DNA from: DATFVA01 sp963839165
GTDB lineage: Bacteria; Bacteroidota; Ignavibacteria; Ignavibacteriales; Ignavibacteriaceae
Length of the DNA stretch: 64,000 nucleotides
Assembly (NCBI GenBank): GCA_963839165.1
Contig: CAWIUG010000006.1
Span: 1-64,000 of the forward strand
Direction: 5' to 3'
Part shown: positions 27,358 to 35,544 of the stretch, piece by piece
Numbering within the stretch: the first letter of the stretch is position 1
Layout: every line of letters begins with the position of its first letter
The notes under the pieces: generated by a model
What the model was told of the DNA's origin: nothing
The model's input: the letters and a program-made list of their open reading frames with translations, nothing else
The model's database searches: none
Position numbers and translations under genes: made by a program

Positions 27358-27487
27358 CTATTCCTTAATTGTTCAACCTGAAATTACGACTGGCGTTCAT
27401 AGTAAACCATATTTTCATTATAATAAATTTAAGCAATGCAAATTACAAATTTTGGTAATAATTGTTGAATTGTTTAATTGTTAATCC

Positions 27488-27572
27488 CCGTCAGTTTAAA
27501 CTGACGGTAATGAAACTGACAGCTATAAAACTAACGGTAATGAAACTGACGGCAATAAAACTGACGGCAATA
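27488..27572. repeat. 20-bp palindrome plus five 15-bp tandem units
   Basis: CCGTCAGTTTAAACTGACGG (27488-27507) is a perfect palindrome. From 27498 five 15-bp units follow: AAACTGACGGTAATG, AAACTGACAGCTATA, AAACTAACGGTAATG, then AAACTGACGGCAATA twice, ending at 27572. The palindrome core is shared with 13063-13081. The rest of 27358-27702 shows no gene; a 66-codon frame through the repeat is a product of the repeat. Confidence 0.9.
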
Positions 27573-27702
27573 AATACATTACTGGATATTTATTCGAGAG
27601 ATGTCGTATTCGGCCTCTATATTGGCGCATTTACACCGCGATATTTAGCCCTTTATTGGTGATATTCGAATAGTAACGAAACCAATTATTAATGGAGGCT
27701 AA

Positions 27703-28137
27703 ATGGCACTTATCAATCCACACATCAACTTTAATGGAAATGCCGAAGAAGCATTCAATTTTTACAAATCAGTATTTGGCGGAGAGTTCACAAGGATTGT
27801 ACGTTTCAAAGATATATCAAACGCCGAAGATCCGGCAGCTGACAATGAGGCAAATAAGATAATGCACATTGCTTTGCCAATCGGCAAAAACATTTTAATG
27901 GGCAATGACGTTCCGGAAAGAATGGGCCGGGTAAATGAAAATGAAAACAGGTCAAAGATATTTGTTACCGCCGAAAGCCGTGAGGAAGCCGACAAATTAT
28001 TTAACGGACTTTCAGCAGGCGGAAAAGTTGAAGTACCTATGGACGAGAGTCCCTGGGGTTCATATTTTGGAATGTTCAGAGACAAATACGGTATTGAATG
28101 GATGGTGGATTTTGACCCAAAATCCAGCGCAAAGTAA
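27703..28137 (+). CDS. VOC-superfamily (PhnB/glyoxalase-like) protein
   Basis: A 144-residue single VOC module of the PhnB type: INPHINFNGNAEEAFNFYKS near the start, then FKDIS, MHIALPIGKNILMGNDVPE and the end WGSYFGMFRDKYGIEWMVDF. Proteins of this kind are common in Bacteroidota; some bind divalent metal, and their substrate is generally unknown. GGAGG precedes the ATG. The name 3-demethylubiquinone methyltransferase often attached to this family is misleading. A beta-lactamase tail follows. Confidence 0.88.
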   Translation: MALINPHINFNGNAEEAFNFYKSVFGGEFTRIVRFKDISNAEDPAADNEANKIMHIALPIGKNILMGNDVPERMGRVNENENRSKIFVTAESREEADKLFNGLSAGGKVEVPMDESPWGSYFGMFRDKYGIEWMVDFDPKSSAK

Positions 28138-28141
28138 CTGA

Positions 28142-28417
28142 CGAATAGCTGCAATTGGACACATCAAGCTTGAAGATTTCAGTAAAAACGCAGAATTGCC
28201 TCCCAATTCAGTTTTAGCACATAAAACCGGTCATTCCGGTACAAATGAGCAGGGTGTAACCGCGGCAATAAATGATATCGGAATAGTTTTTATGCCGAAC
28301 GGAAAATACTTTTATTTGAGTGTATTTGTCAGCAATTCCAGTGAGGATGAGGAGACTAATCAGAAAATAATTGCGGATATAGCAAAAGCAGCCTGGGATT
28401 ATTTTATCTACGATTGA
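28142..28417 (+). pseudogene. Class A beta-lactamase C-terminal fragment
   Basis: About 85 codons are open, and the last 73 read like the end of a class A beta-lactamase: LPPNSVLAHKTGHSGTN contains the K-T-G motif, followed by TAAINDIGIVFMPNGKYFY, LSVFVSNSSEDEETNQKIIA and AKAAWDYF. This resembles the CfxA/PER-like (A2) branch of Bacteroidota. The active-site S-x-x-K, SDN and omega-loop Glu parts are all missing, so it is a dead remnant and gives no resistance. The cut is close to the end of the VOC gene. Confidence 0.75.
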
Positions 28418-28483
28418 CTCATCCAATATTAGTGTACGCATATCTTCTTGCTACGATGCGCTGATTTCCCGTGTCAAATCGTT

Positions 28484-30658
28484 TTAATCTTCCTCTAATT
28501 CTATTTTTGCAAGGCCATAAATATTTAATTTCGGGATAGTAAAAATTGCCAGGTTTACATCATCCTGTTTTTTGTTTTCATAATTTAATTTCTGCATATC
28601 GCCCAACTCCCCGCTGTAAGTTATATCCTTTATTGTGAGTCCTTTTGGAATGGCAATTTGTGTTTTGATATCTGCCGCCGGCGTAATATCACCATCAACT
28701 GTTACATTATAATTAACGAAATGGATAAGTAAATGTTCATTATTCTTACGCATCGCGCTAAATTCAACAAACTTATTGTTTCCCTCAATCTTTGATATTT
28801 TTGAACCGAGTAATTTGGCAGATTCCTCCGCGATCAATTCTAATTTAGCGCGTAGCTCCGGATTTATATTGTTCCGAGTATAAGCTTCAGGCACATCTGC
28901 AAAAACATCTACCATTGACGAACCGAAAAATGTTCCTTCTTTCTGTTCATAATTAGTAAGGAATTTATTATCCGGAATTTGTAAGGGTATAAATAGTATT
29001 TTACCGCTGCCAATATTTTTAGATTCTTTCCTTTGAGGATAGTTTGATAACTGCGCGGCTTCTAAAAGAGGGATATTTTTATTCGGAAGATTATACTGGT
29101 CTTTAATACCAGTAGTACCCAGCACAATGAGGCTTCCTCCTTTATTAACAAATTCTACCAACGCATTTTGTTTTTCCAAACTCAATAAAGGTATATAGGG
29201 GAGTATTATTAAATCAAATTGATTAATTCTATTTGTCAGTAAATCATCTTCAGCCAGAAATACATGTGAAATTCCTTCATCAGCAAAAACTCTTGATGTA
29301 CTAAACGCGAAACTTTGTTCATCAGCGAGATACTGATTTATTGAACCCAATATCCCAATATTACTATAGAGTCTTGATCCTATCAGATCCGGACGGTTTT
29401 CTGCAAGAAATGAATAAATATCAGAGGCACCCTGAGGTGTTTCCCGTTTCTCTCTGAAGATGCATTGATTTGCAACAGCTTCAGCAATATTTATCTGCGA
29501 CATAGCACTAAGGCATTTTTCAGTAGGGTTAGGGAATATCGGCGGTGTAATTTCAGTAGCGTAAACAATTACCGGTTTACCATGGGCGGCGGCGGTGATA
29601 TACTTCAGCGCAGGACTGTTTGTAATTTTAACACCATCTTTATTTCGCGGCGCGGAATCCAGATACTCCTGCATTTCGGAATAGATGAAATCGTCATAAC
29701 CATCTCTGCCAAGCATTTCAATATTTCCAGCCGCAAGATACGCGATGGGGCCAAAGCCAAATCCCCCGAACACATTACCGGACACCATAAAATGCGGATT
29801 ATATTTACGGGCAACTGTCCGCATATGTTTATGGAAATCAGCAACCTGAGTACCCCGGTATGTTATCCATTCCATCCAGAATTTTTCACCAGATCTTTCC
29901 GGCAGCTTTATATTTTCAAAATCAGTAATGCCATATTTTTCTTTACTAATATCAGACGGGAGGTTTTTATGTAAATATTCAATAAATCCCTTTTTTGAAT
30001 ATTGATCGTAAGATGTTTCCTCCGCAATTTGAGTCCAATCGATATATGAACCATCGATTCCGGTTTCAGCCTGCGCACGTATTTTTCCTTCCATCATCTG
30101 CAGATAACCCGGATTTACAGGAACACCCCAGGCCTCAAAACCTTCATCAGTTTCTTTACCATAGGGTGCGTAGCGATAAAACGGGAAACTTCCATCGGGT
30201 CTGATCATTAACCAGGCAGTAGGATCTTCTGCCGGTTTAGGACCAATGTAGTCTTTAAAATCATCCCATCTATTATTGTAGAAGTTTAGAAAATTTATCT
30301 GTTCTTTTTTAGGAATATCTTTATTGGATTCTGAATTTCCATTTAGAGAAGTAGAGAGGTATCTAAGAACTATATAGCCTTTATTATGATATGACTCATT
30401 AAACTTTTTAGCATTTTCCATTAGACTATCAAATTCTGCCCTGGTCACTTCCTCCATATTAGGAGCGCCGCTGCCGAATGTAACAGTCATATTATTTTTT
30501 TTAAGAAATTCCAGATCGGATTTTTGTCCTAATATCCAATGTCCCCAATCAGTATTTGGTTTCCAATTGTTCTGGGCATTTGCGGAACCATAGAAAATTA
30601 AGATTATTATAAAAACAACCGTCGGGGTTAGATAAAAATTCCTGTTTATTACTTGCAT
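28484..30658 (-). CDS. Exported glycoside-hydrolase-like protein
   Basis: A 724-residue protein from the Met at 30658, chosen because AAGGAAAA lies upstream; a longer frame to 30757 has no such site. A signal peptide (to about residue 26, GSANAQ) leads to a TIM-barrel-like part (about 30-420) with ETGIDGSYIDWTQIAEE and HFMVSGNVFG, then a class I GATase-like domain (about 450-580; LIILPYIPLLSLEKQNALVE) as found in GH42-type beta-galactosidases, and a C-terminal beta domain. The family number is not clear; hydrolysis of a plant or microbial glycan in the periplasm is inferred. No T9SS tail. Confidence 0.6.
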   Translation of the reverse strand: MQVINRNFYLTPTVVFIIILIFYGSANAQNNWKPNTDWGHWILGQKSDLEFLKKNNMTVTFGSGAPNMEEVTRAEFDSLMENAKKFNESYHNKGYIVLRYLSTSLNGNSESNKDIPKKEQINFLNFYNNRWDDFKDYIGPKPAEDPTAWLMIRPDGSFPFYRYAPYGKETDEGFEAWGVPVNPGYLQMMEGKIRAQAETGIDGSYIDWTQIAEETSYDQYSKKGFIEYLHKNLPSDISKEKYGITDFENIKLPERSGEKFWMEWITYRGTQVADFHKHMRTVARKYNPHFMVSGNVFGGFGFGPIAYLAAGNIEMLGRDGYDDFIYSEMQEYLDSAPRNKDGVKITNSPALKYITAAAHGKPVIVYATEITPPIFPNPTEKCLSAMSQINIAEAVANQCIFREKRETPQGASDIYSFLAENRPDLIGSRLYSNIGILGSINQYLADEQSFAFSTSRVFADEGISHVFLAEDDLLTNRINQFDLIILPYIPLLSLEKQNALVEFVNKGGSLIVLGTTGIKDQYNLPNKNIPLLEAAQLSNYPQRKESKNIGSGKILFIPLQIPDNKFLTNYEQKEGTFFGSSMVDVFADVPEAYTRNNINPELRAKLELIAEESAKLLGSKISKIEGNNKFVEFSAMRKNNEHLLIHFVNYNVTVDGDITPAADIKTQIAIPKGLTIKDITYSGELGDMQKLNYENKKQDDVNLAIFTIPKLNIYGLAKIELEED

Positions 30659-31214
30659 AAAATTTTCCTTTATAATACTAATTGAGGAATTTCTCCTTAT
30701 CGAGGCCTCGCTGCCAATCGCCATATTTTGAAAACCACCATCATAAAGATCAATCATTTCAATACCTGATTCTTTCTTTAATATTTTCGAATTAGCTTCT
30801 CCTCCATCTTACCCGGTTTTTAAGTTTTAGTATGCAGAAAAATATGGGAATTTCCGGTTGAAGGCAATATGGAGGAAGGTTTCGAATCTGGACGGGATGA
30901 CAGAGAAAAATTTCTCGCCCTAATGCAATAGTCGGGGCGAAATATCAATCGGGTGCCCTGAATGGCTCCCGGGAATGGTTTTACCCGTCCCGGCTAAAAA
31001 AAGGCCCGTATACGGTAAAAATACGGGCTAAACCTACGCTATGCTGTAAAGAAAATAATCATCCGGGTAAACGTTTCGACTTTTATCCCGGAAAGTTTAG
31101 AACTTCTGCTTACACAGATCTTTCTGCCAAATTGCTGTGGAGTAGGACAAGGGCGGTAACCACTTGTGGGCTGTTTGCTGAATCTTCTAAGAATATGCCC
31201 GGCATCTGAGTATC
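30659..31214. other. Intergenic region with repeat copy B
   Basis: Holds the 69-bp repeat copy B (30978-31046, with shared flank from 30952). Otherwise no gene is supported. Confidence 0.6.
30978..31046 (+). repeat. 69-bp intergenic repeat, copy B
   Basis: Same length and ends as copies A and C. The hairpin GCCCGTAT (31004-31011) / ATACGGGC (31021-31028) is perfect here. The preceding GGTGCCCTGAATGGCTCC (from 30952) is shared with copy C but not copy A. Confidence 0.88.
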
Positions 31215-31700
31215 TCAACGTGTAATGGCCTCTTTAATTTCCGCGGTGATTTCCTCGGGCCGCTTTCTAATATTGATTTTGATGGCGTTAGTTGGCTCTT
31301 CGAGTATGTCGGATTGACTCTGCAGCAGCCGGGGATTGAAGAAGTGGTGTTTCCTCTTTAGGATCCTGTTCTTTATTAACTGGTAGTCGCCGTACAGGTA
31401 AACAAGCTTAACGTTATTTGTATCTTTCAGCAGAAGATCCCGGTAGCTTTCCTTGAGAGCTGAGCAGGTGATTACCGCGTTTTCGTTTTTGTCTGAGAGT
31501 TCGTCGATAAGCTGCCGTATGGCTTTTAACCAGGGATAACGATCTTCATCGGTTAATGGTACTCCCCTCTTCATTTTGGCAATGTTGGAAGCGGTGTGAA
31601 AGTTGTCTCCTTCGTAGTACTTCCACTTTAACTCTTCGGAAAGCATCGTGCCTATTGTGGTTTTGCCCGAGCCCGATTCACCTGTTATAAGTATTATCAT
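31215..31700 (-). CDS. gntK: Gluconokinase
   Basis: A 161-residue P-loop kinase that phosphorylates D-gluconate to 6-phosphogluconate. The Walker A motif GESGSGKT is at residues 7-14. Substrate-side motifs of the GntK/IdnK family are present: YEGDNFHTASNIAKMKRGVP near residue 29, TDEDRYPWL near 50, ITCSALKESYRD near 78 and KHHFFNPRLLQSQ near 117. The length is that of the family. No gluconate permease or regulator lies next to it. Cytoplasmic. Confidence 0.93.
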   Translation of the reverse strand: MIILITGESGSGKTTIGTMLSEELKWKYYEGDNFHTASNIAKMKRGVPLTDEDRYPWLKAIRQLIDELSDKNENAVITCSALKESYRDLLLKDTNNVKLVYLYGDYQLIKNRILKRKHHFFNPRLLQSQSDILEEPTNAIKINIRKRPEEITAEIKEAITR

Positions 31701-31843
31701 TCTTCGATCATTCTGAAATTGCTGTTATAATAAAAGTATATATGAGCTAAACCGGAGGTGAAGACAAGCACACACCTGCATTTAACAGAACCTCACTGAA
31801 AAATTTGCCCGCTCAAATAAGTTTCTTCTACTAATTTTAATTT

Positions 31844-32251
31844 TTGTTATATTCAGGCATAACCTGGTTTCTTGTATTAGCAGAGGGAGATGCTATAAGA
31901 AATTATTCGTTCATATTGATAATTATTATTTCTGTTGTAACTATTCCGTTAAGTATTCAAAGAGATGAGAGCGGAACACTACTATTAAATGATACGGGTC
32001 CCCCACGCATAGTAGACTCTTTCTTCATTCAGCTTGTCTTCAAAGCTCCGTACTTTTATTTCCACTTCGGCTATCTCTCAATGATCGGTTCATCGGTAGG
32101 AGGTTTTTATATCATTCAACAGATCACAGCAGATCAGTATAAAAAAATTGTAAGCATTTGCTGGAAACTGCTCTTTCTGTACCTGGTTTTCTGCACCATT
32201 TACAGCGCGGCAGCCAAAGGCAGGTTCCTGTTCAAACAACTTATTTCTTAA
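31844..32251 (+). CDS. Membrane protein fragment of unknown function
   Basis: About 135 codons from a TTG at 31844, with stops just upstream at 31832 and 31838 in the same frame. The product has three or four hydrophobic segments (about 5-15, 22-38, 60-85, 108-122) and no ATG before residue 87. No ribosome site is visible. It may be a truncated gene or a weakly expressed one. No family recognised. Confidence 0.35.
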   Translation: MLYSGITWFLVLAEGDAIRNYSFILIIIISVVTIPLSIQRDESGTLLLNDTGPPRIVDSFFIQLVFKAPYFYFHFGYLSMIGSSVGGFYIIQQITADQYKKIVSICWKLLFLYLVFCTIYSAAAKGRFLFKQLIS

Positions 32252-32363
32252 ATACACAGAAGTTATCAAAAACCAATATGAAGAGGATAGGTTTTTTATG
32301 TTCTGCCCTTCAGCCAGGAAGATAAAGGGGGCGGCTTTCAGGATGATGGGGTATACGCATCAT

Positions 32364-33086
32364 TTATTCCTGATCTTTTTTATTACCCTTTTTACGCAAT
32401 TCCTCTATTAAGGAAATTTGAATGTCCTGAATTTCAACCATTCTATCCCATTGATTAGTCATTAAATGATCTATTTTTAAGTGCAGCTGCCTGATCTCCA
32501 ATTCAGACTTAAGGTTTATCTTATAATCATTTTCGGAGCGCAGCCTGTCGCGGGTTTCCTGTCGATTCTGACTCATCATAATTACAGGGGCCTGAATGGC
32601 TGCGATACAGGACAGGACTAAATTCAGGAGAATAAACGGATAGGGGTCGAATTTATTATTAATCAGAATAAACGCGTTCAGAACAATCCAGGATACTAGT
32701 ACGATTAAAAAAAGGTTGATAAATTTCCAGCTTCCACCGAATGAGGCAATTTTATCAGAAAGCATCTGCCCAAAAGTTAACTTGGCTGAATACTGCTGAG
32801 TTATATCTTCTGAAATAGTATCATTGTTCTTTAAGCTTTCCAGAACTTCTTTATCAAGAGAGCTGAGTTCTCCACGCTCGGATTGCAGCAGAGATTGGAA
32901 GTATTTATATCTATAATCCGAGAGATCCTTTCGGCATATAAATAATCCGGTACCCCAGGCGGGATAGTCGGCTTTTATCAGGTTTGAGATAGCGGGCCTT
33001 ACTATGGCCGAAGGGATTAAATCTGTTTTTGAATTACAAATGATACAAATACGTTTAGAACTGTCTGATTTAAGTGGTGTACTCAT
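32364..33086 (-). CDS. DUF1003 membrane protein with N-terminal Cys cluster
   Basis: A 240-residue protein. Residues 14-18 are CIICN and a further Cys follows near 52, a possible small zinc module. The DUF1003 domain spans about 105-215 with SDKIASFGGSWKFI, two membrane helices, FDPYPFILLNLVLSCIAAIQ and APVIMMSQNRQETRDRLRSE. The end is a coiled coil with MVEIQDIQISLIEELRKK. The family is widespread and lacks an established function. Length is normal for the form with the Cys cluster. Confidence 0.85.
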   Translation of the reverse strand: MSTPLKSDSSKRICIICNSKTDLIPSAIVRPAISNLIKADYPAWGTGLFICRKDLSDYRYKYFQSLLQSERGELSSLDKEVLESLKNNDTISEDITQQYSAKLTFGQMLSDKIASFGGSWKFINLFLIVLVSWIVLNAFILINNKFDPYPFILLNLVLSCIAAIQAPVIMMSQNRQETRDRLRSENDYKINLKSELEIRQLHLKIDHLMTNQWDRMVEIQDIQISLIEELRKKGNKKDQE

Positions 33087-33374
33087 ATTTCTTTACCTAA
33101 AGTTGATTCTTGCTGATTATCTTTTATTTGTTACATTACCAATACAGATTTTCGAGATTGGTAAAGATTCCTGTTTCTACCGGACAGACCTGATTGTCTT
33201 TATTAATTCACAGCGACACACCCAGCAGAATAAAGAGAATAAATAATTTCTTAGCTAACACATAATATATACTAAGAACGGTAAATTTTCTTTTCCTCAA
33301 CTAAAAATGATTTCCAACATACATACAATTTGTATTGGATGAAGAGGTAATAATAACAAAAGAAAGGAATCATC

Positions 33375-33770
33375 ATGGGTATTCTGGATAGTGTAACTTC
33401 GGCATTAGGTATGGGGGGGAGCAAGCAAAATGATATAATGTCAGTTGTGATGGGTTTACTTGGACAGAGCGGAGGACTGAACAGTCTGATCGGTCAATTC
33501 ACATCAAAAGGTCTGGGTGATGTTGTTTCATCCTGGGTAGGAACCGGAAAAAATCTTCCTGTTTCTGCGGATCAGATTAAAAATGTTCTGGGCGATGATA
33601 CAGTTAAAGATATGGCCGCGAAAACCGGAATGGATACGCACGAGCTCACAGGACAATTATCGGACCTGCTTCCTCAAATTGTAGACAAATTAACACCCGA
33701 TGGAAAGGTTGGCGAAGGCGACATTTTAAGCAAAGGAAAGGAACTTCTGGGCGGGCTGCTGGGCGGTTAA
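33375..33770 (+). CDS. YidB-like (DUF937) protein
   Basis: A 131-residue soluble helical protein of the YidB/DUF937 family: GILDSVTSALGMGGSKQND, LLGQSGGLNSLIGQFTSKGL, VVSSWVGTGKNLPVSADQIK, VLGD and a C-terminal part with LLPQIVDKLTPDGKV ending GGLLGG. AAAGGA precedes the ATG. Function unknown; the fold is used in several bacterial proteins found near stress genes. It stands alone. Confidence 0.9.
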   Translation: MGILDSVTSALGMGGSKQNDIMSVVMGLLGQSGGLNSLIGQFTSKGLGDVVSSWVGTGKNLPVSADQIKNVLGDDTVKDMAAKTGMDTHELTGQLSDLLPQIVDKLTPDGKVGEGDILSKGKELLGGLLGG

Positions 33771-33921
33771 TAATGGAGGTTCAGGATGCGGTGGCCGTGG
33801 TGCCTGAATCATTTAGGCTGGAACTTCCGAACAAAGGAAGAGGTGGTTTTATAAAGGTTTTACCACCGGAGATATAGCCCGGGGAAACACTTTTCCAGGC
33901 AGCGATATTTAAATCGAACAT

Positions 33922-34950
33922 ATGAATAATATCGAGATCATAGGTGTTAATTATGATGCCGGGATAGGGTTATTCTCAGACCGTAACGGTGATAATATAA
34001 GTTATGCTGAAATGCAGGAGGCGATGAGAGTTATCAGGAATGAGCTTCACTGTAATGCTGTGCGGATTTACGGCTATGATCTTGATAAACTCATTCAATG
34101 TTCACGAATCGCTATCAGTGAAGGGCTGATGGTCTGGTTTTCACCACGCCGTATAAATGCTTCCTACGATGAGGCACTCGATTTTATAACCAGATGCTCG
34201 GCAGCGGCGGAGGAGTTAAGGAAGACTTCAGACAAGTTTGTTTATGTTATAGGGAATGAATTCACTCTGGATATTAAGGGGTTTATTAAAGGTGAAAATA
34301 TCTATGACAGGATTTCTGCTCTGTCAAATCCCCTCTTCATTATGAAAATTATCCTGGGTTCCCGGTTAAATAAAGAATTGAATGATTTTCTGAAAAAAGC
34401 AGTAACGGCTGCGCGACAATATTTTAAGGGGGAGATAACCTATGCTTCCGGCGAGTGGGAAAAAGTTGATTGGGATAAATTCGATATCGTTGGACTCAAT
34501 TATTACAGAAATATTTTCAATGCATGGGAATACAGAAAGACGGTAGGTAAGTATGTTCAGAAATATAGGAAAGTTGCTATAACTGAATTCGGATGCTGCA
34601 GTTACAGAGGAGCCAATTTGAAGGGAGCCTGGGGATATAATGTGGTCGATTGGAATAAACCGCGTCCCCGGCTGAAGAAAGCTTATCAAAGAGATGAAGG
34701 GGTTCAATCGGATTACTTAATTGAATTACTTAACATTTATTCCGCAGAGAATGTATATGCTGCTTTCATCTATACATACGTAGCCAGAAAAGCTGCGTAT
34801 GATGCTGATCCGCTATTCGATCTTGATATGGCGAACTTTGGTTTGGTCAAAGTGCTTCCCTCGAATGATAATAATGGGGAGGCTCCGTTTTCCCTTGAGA
34901 AGAAAAAATCATTCATTGAAGTATCCCGGTTTTATTCTTTTCTGAGGTGA
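33922..34950 (+). CDS. Clan GH-A TIM-barrel protein (glycosidase-like)
   Basis: A 342-residue cytoplasmic protein without signal peptide. The start IEIIGVNYDAGI, an acid/base-like IGNEF near residue 111 and a nucleophile-like ITEFGCC near 221 place it in the TIM-barrel clan GH-A. I recall relatives in Actinobacteria being labelled abortive phage infection protein; no experiment I can name supports that for this form. Substrate unknown. No clear ribosome site. Confidence 0.6.
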   Translation: MNNIEIIGVNYDAGIGLFSDRNGDNISYAEMQEAMRVIRNELHCNAVRIYGYDLDKLIQCSRIAISEGLMVWFSPRRINASYDEALDFITRCSAAAEELRKTSDKFVYVIGNEFTLDIKGFIKGENIYDRISALSNPLFIMKIILGSRLNKELNDFLKKAVTAARQYFKGEITYASGEWEKVDWDKFDIVGLNYYRNIFNAWEYRKTVGKYVQKYRKVAITEFGCCSYRGANLKGAWGYNVVDWNKPRPRLKKAYQRDEGVQSDYLIELLNIYSAENVYAAFIYTYVARKAAYDADPLFDLDMANFGLVKVLPSNDNNGEAPFSLEKKKSFIEVSRFYSFLR

Positions 34951-34959
34951 CAAATGTCG

Positions 34960-35030
34960 TTATTTCACCAAAATAATTTTCTTTGTTTCAATAAAAAAAC
35001 CCGTCTGACTCCGGCAGGTAAAGCACTCAT
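34960..35030 (-). pseudogene. Relic of a T9SS sorting-domain end
   Basis: On the minus strand from about 35030 the bases read SALPAGV in one frame and, after a small deletion, SQTGFFIETKKIILVK and a stop at 34960-34962 in another. This matches the last 25 residues of T9SS sorting domains, with the YFYRL part lost. No larger gene remains. Confidence 0.5.
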
Positions 35031-35112
35031 CAACTGAGTTATAATATTTGTCATAAAATTGTAAAAATTGGATGGGGAATCAACCAGGTGCCCTGAATGG
35101 CTCCAGGGAAGA

Positions 35113-35181
35113 GTTTTATCCGTCCCAGCTAAAAAAAGGCCCGTATACGTTAAAAATACTGGCTAAACCTACGCTATGCTG
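35113..35181 (+). repeat. 69-bp intergenic repeat, copy C
   Basis: Same ends and length as copies A and B. The stem GCCCGTAT/ATACTGGC has one mismatch. The flank GGTGCCCTGAATGGCTCC from 35087 is shared with copy B. Confidence 0.88.
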
Positions 35182-35544
35182 TATAGTGATCGGGGAAAAC
35201 CCCATTAGATGATTCCTCAAAATCACCGTTAATAATATAATTTTGAACAGGGGTTAATAAATTTACTACACCCGGATATAAAGAAAAATTAAGGGGATCT
35301 GATTACTTTAGTTAATCAGTGAAGATAATGTTTGGATAATATAGCTTTAATATTTAACATATGTTTGTTCCCTGGTTATCTTTCCCAATAAGGCCCCCAA
35401 AAATTAGCTCAACTGACTCTCTAAAAATGGTGCGTGGCCCCGGGGGAAACCTTGCAATAGGGCTGCTGCTGCCGGTGGTATTTCGATTTGAAATTTTAGG
35501 TATATTAATAGAAATATTAAATAAAATCAGAGAGAGGGATTGCC

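Larger units (their letters stand above)
34951..35544. other. Intergenic region with relic and repeat copy C
   Basis: Holds the T9SS relic (34960-35030) and repeat copy C (35113-35181). A 63-codon frame at 35361-35552 has no protein-like features. Nothing else is supported. Confidence 0.6.

Noticed and set aside
27462..27662. 66-codon frame with LTAIKLTVMKLTAIK-like repeats
   Set aside because: It is the translation of the 15-bp tandem array and has no independent support.
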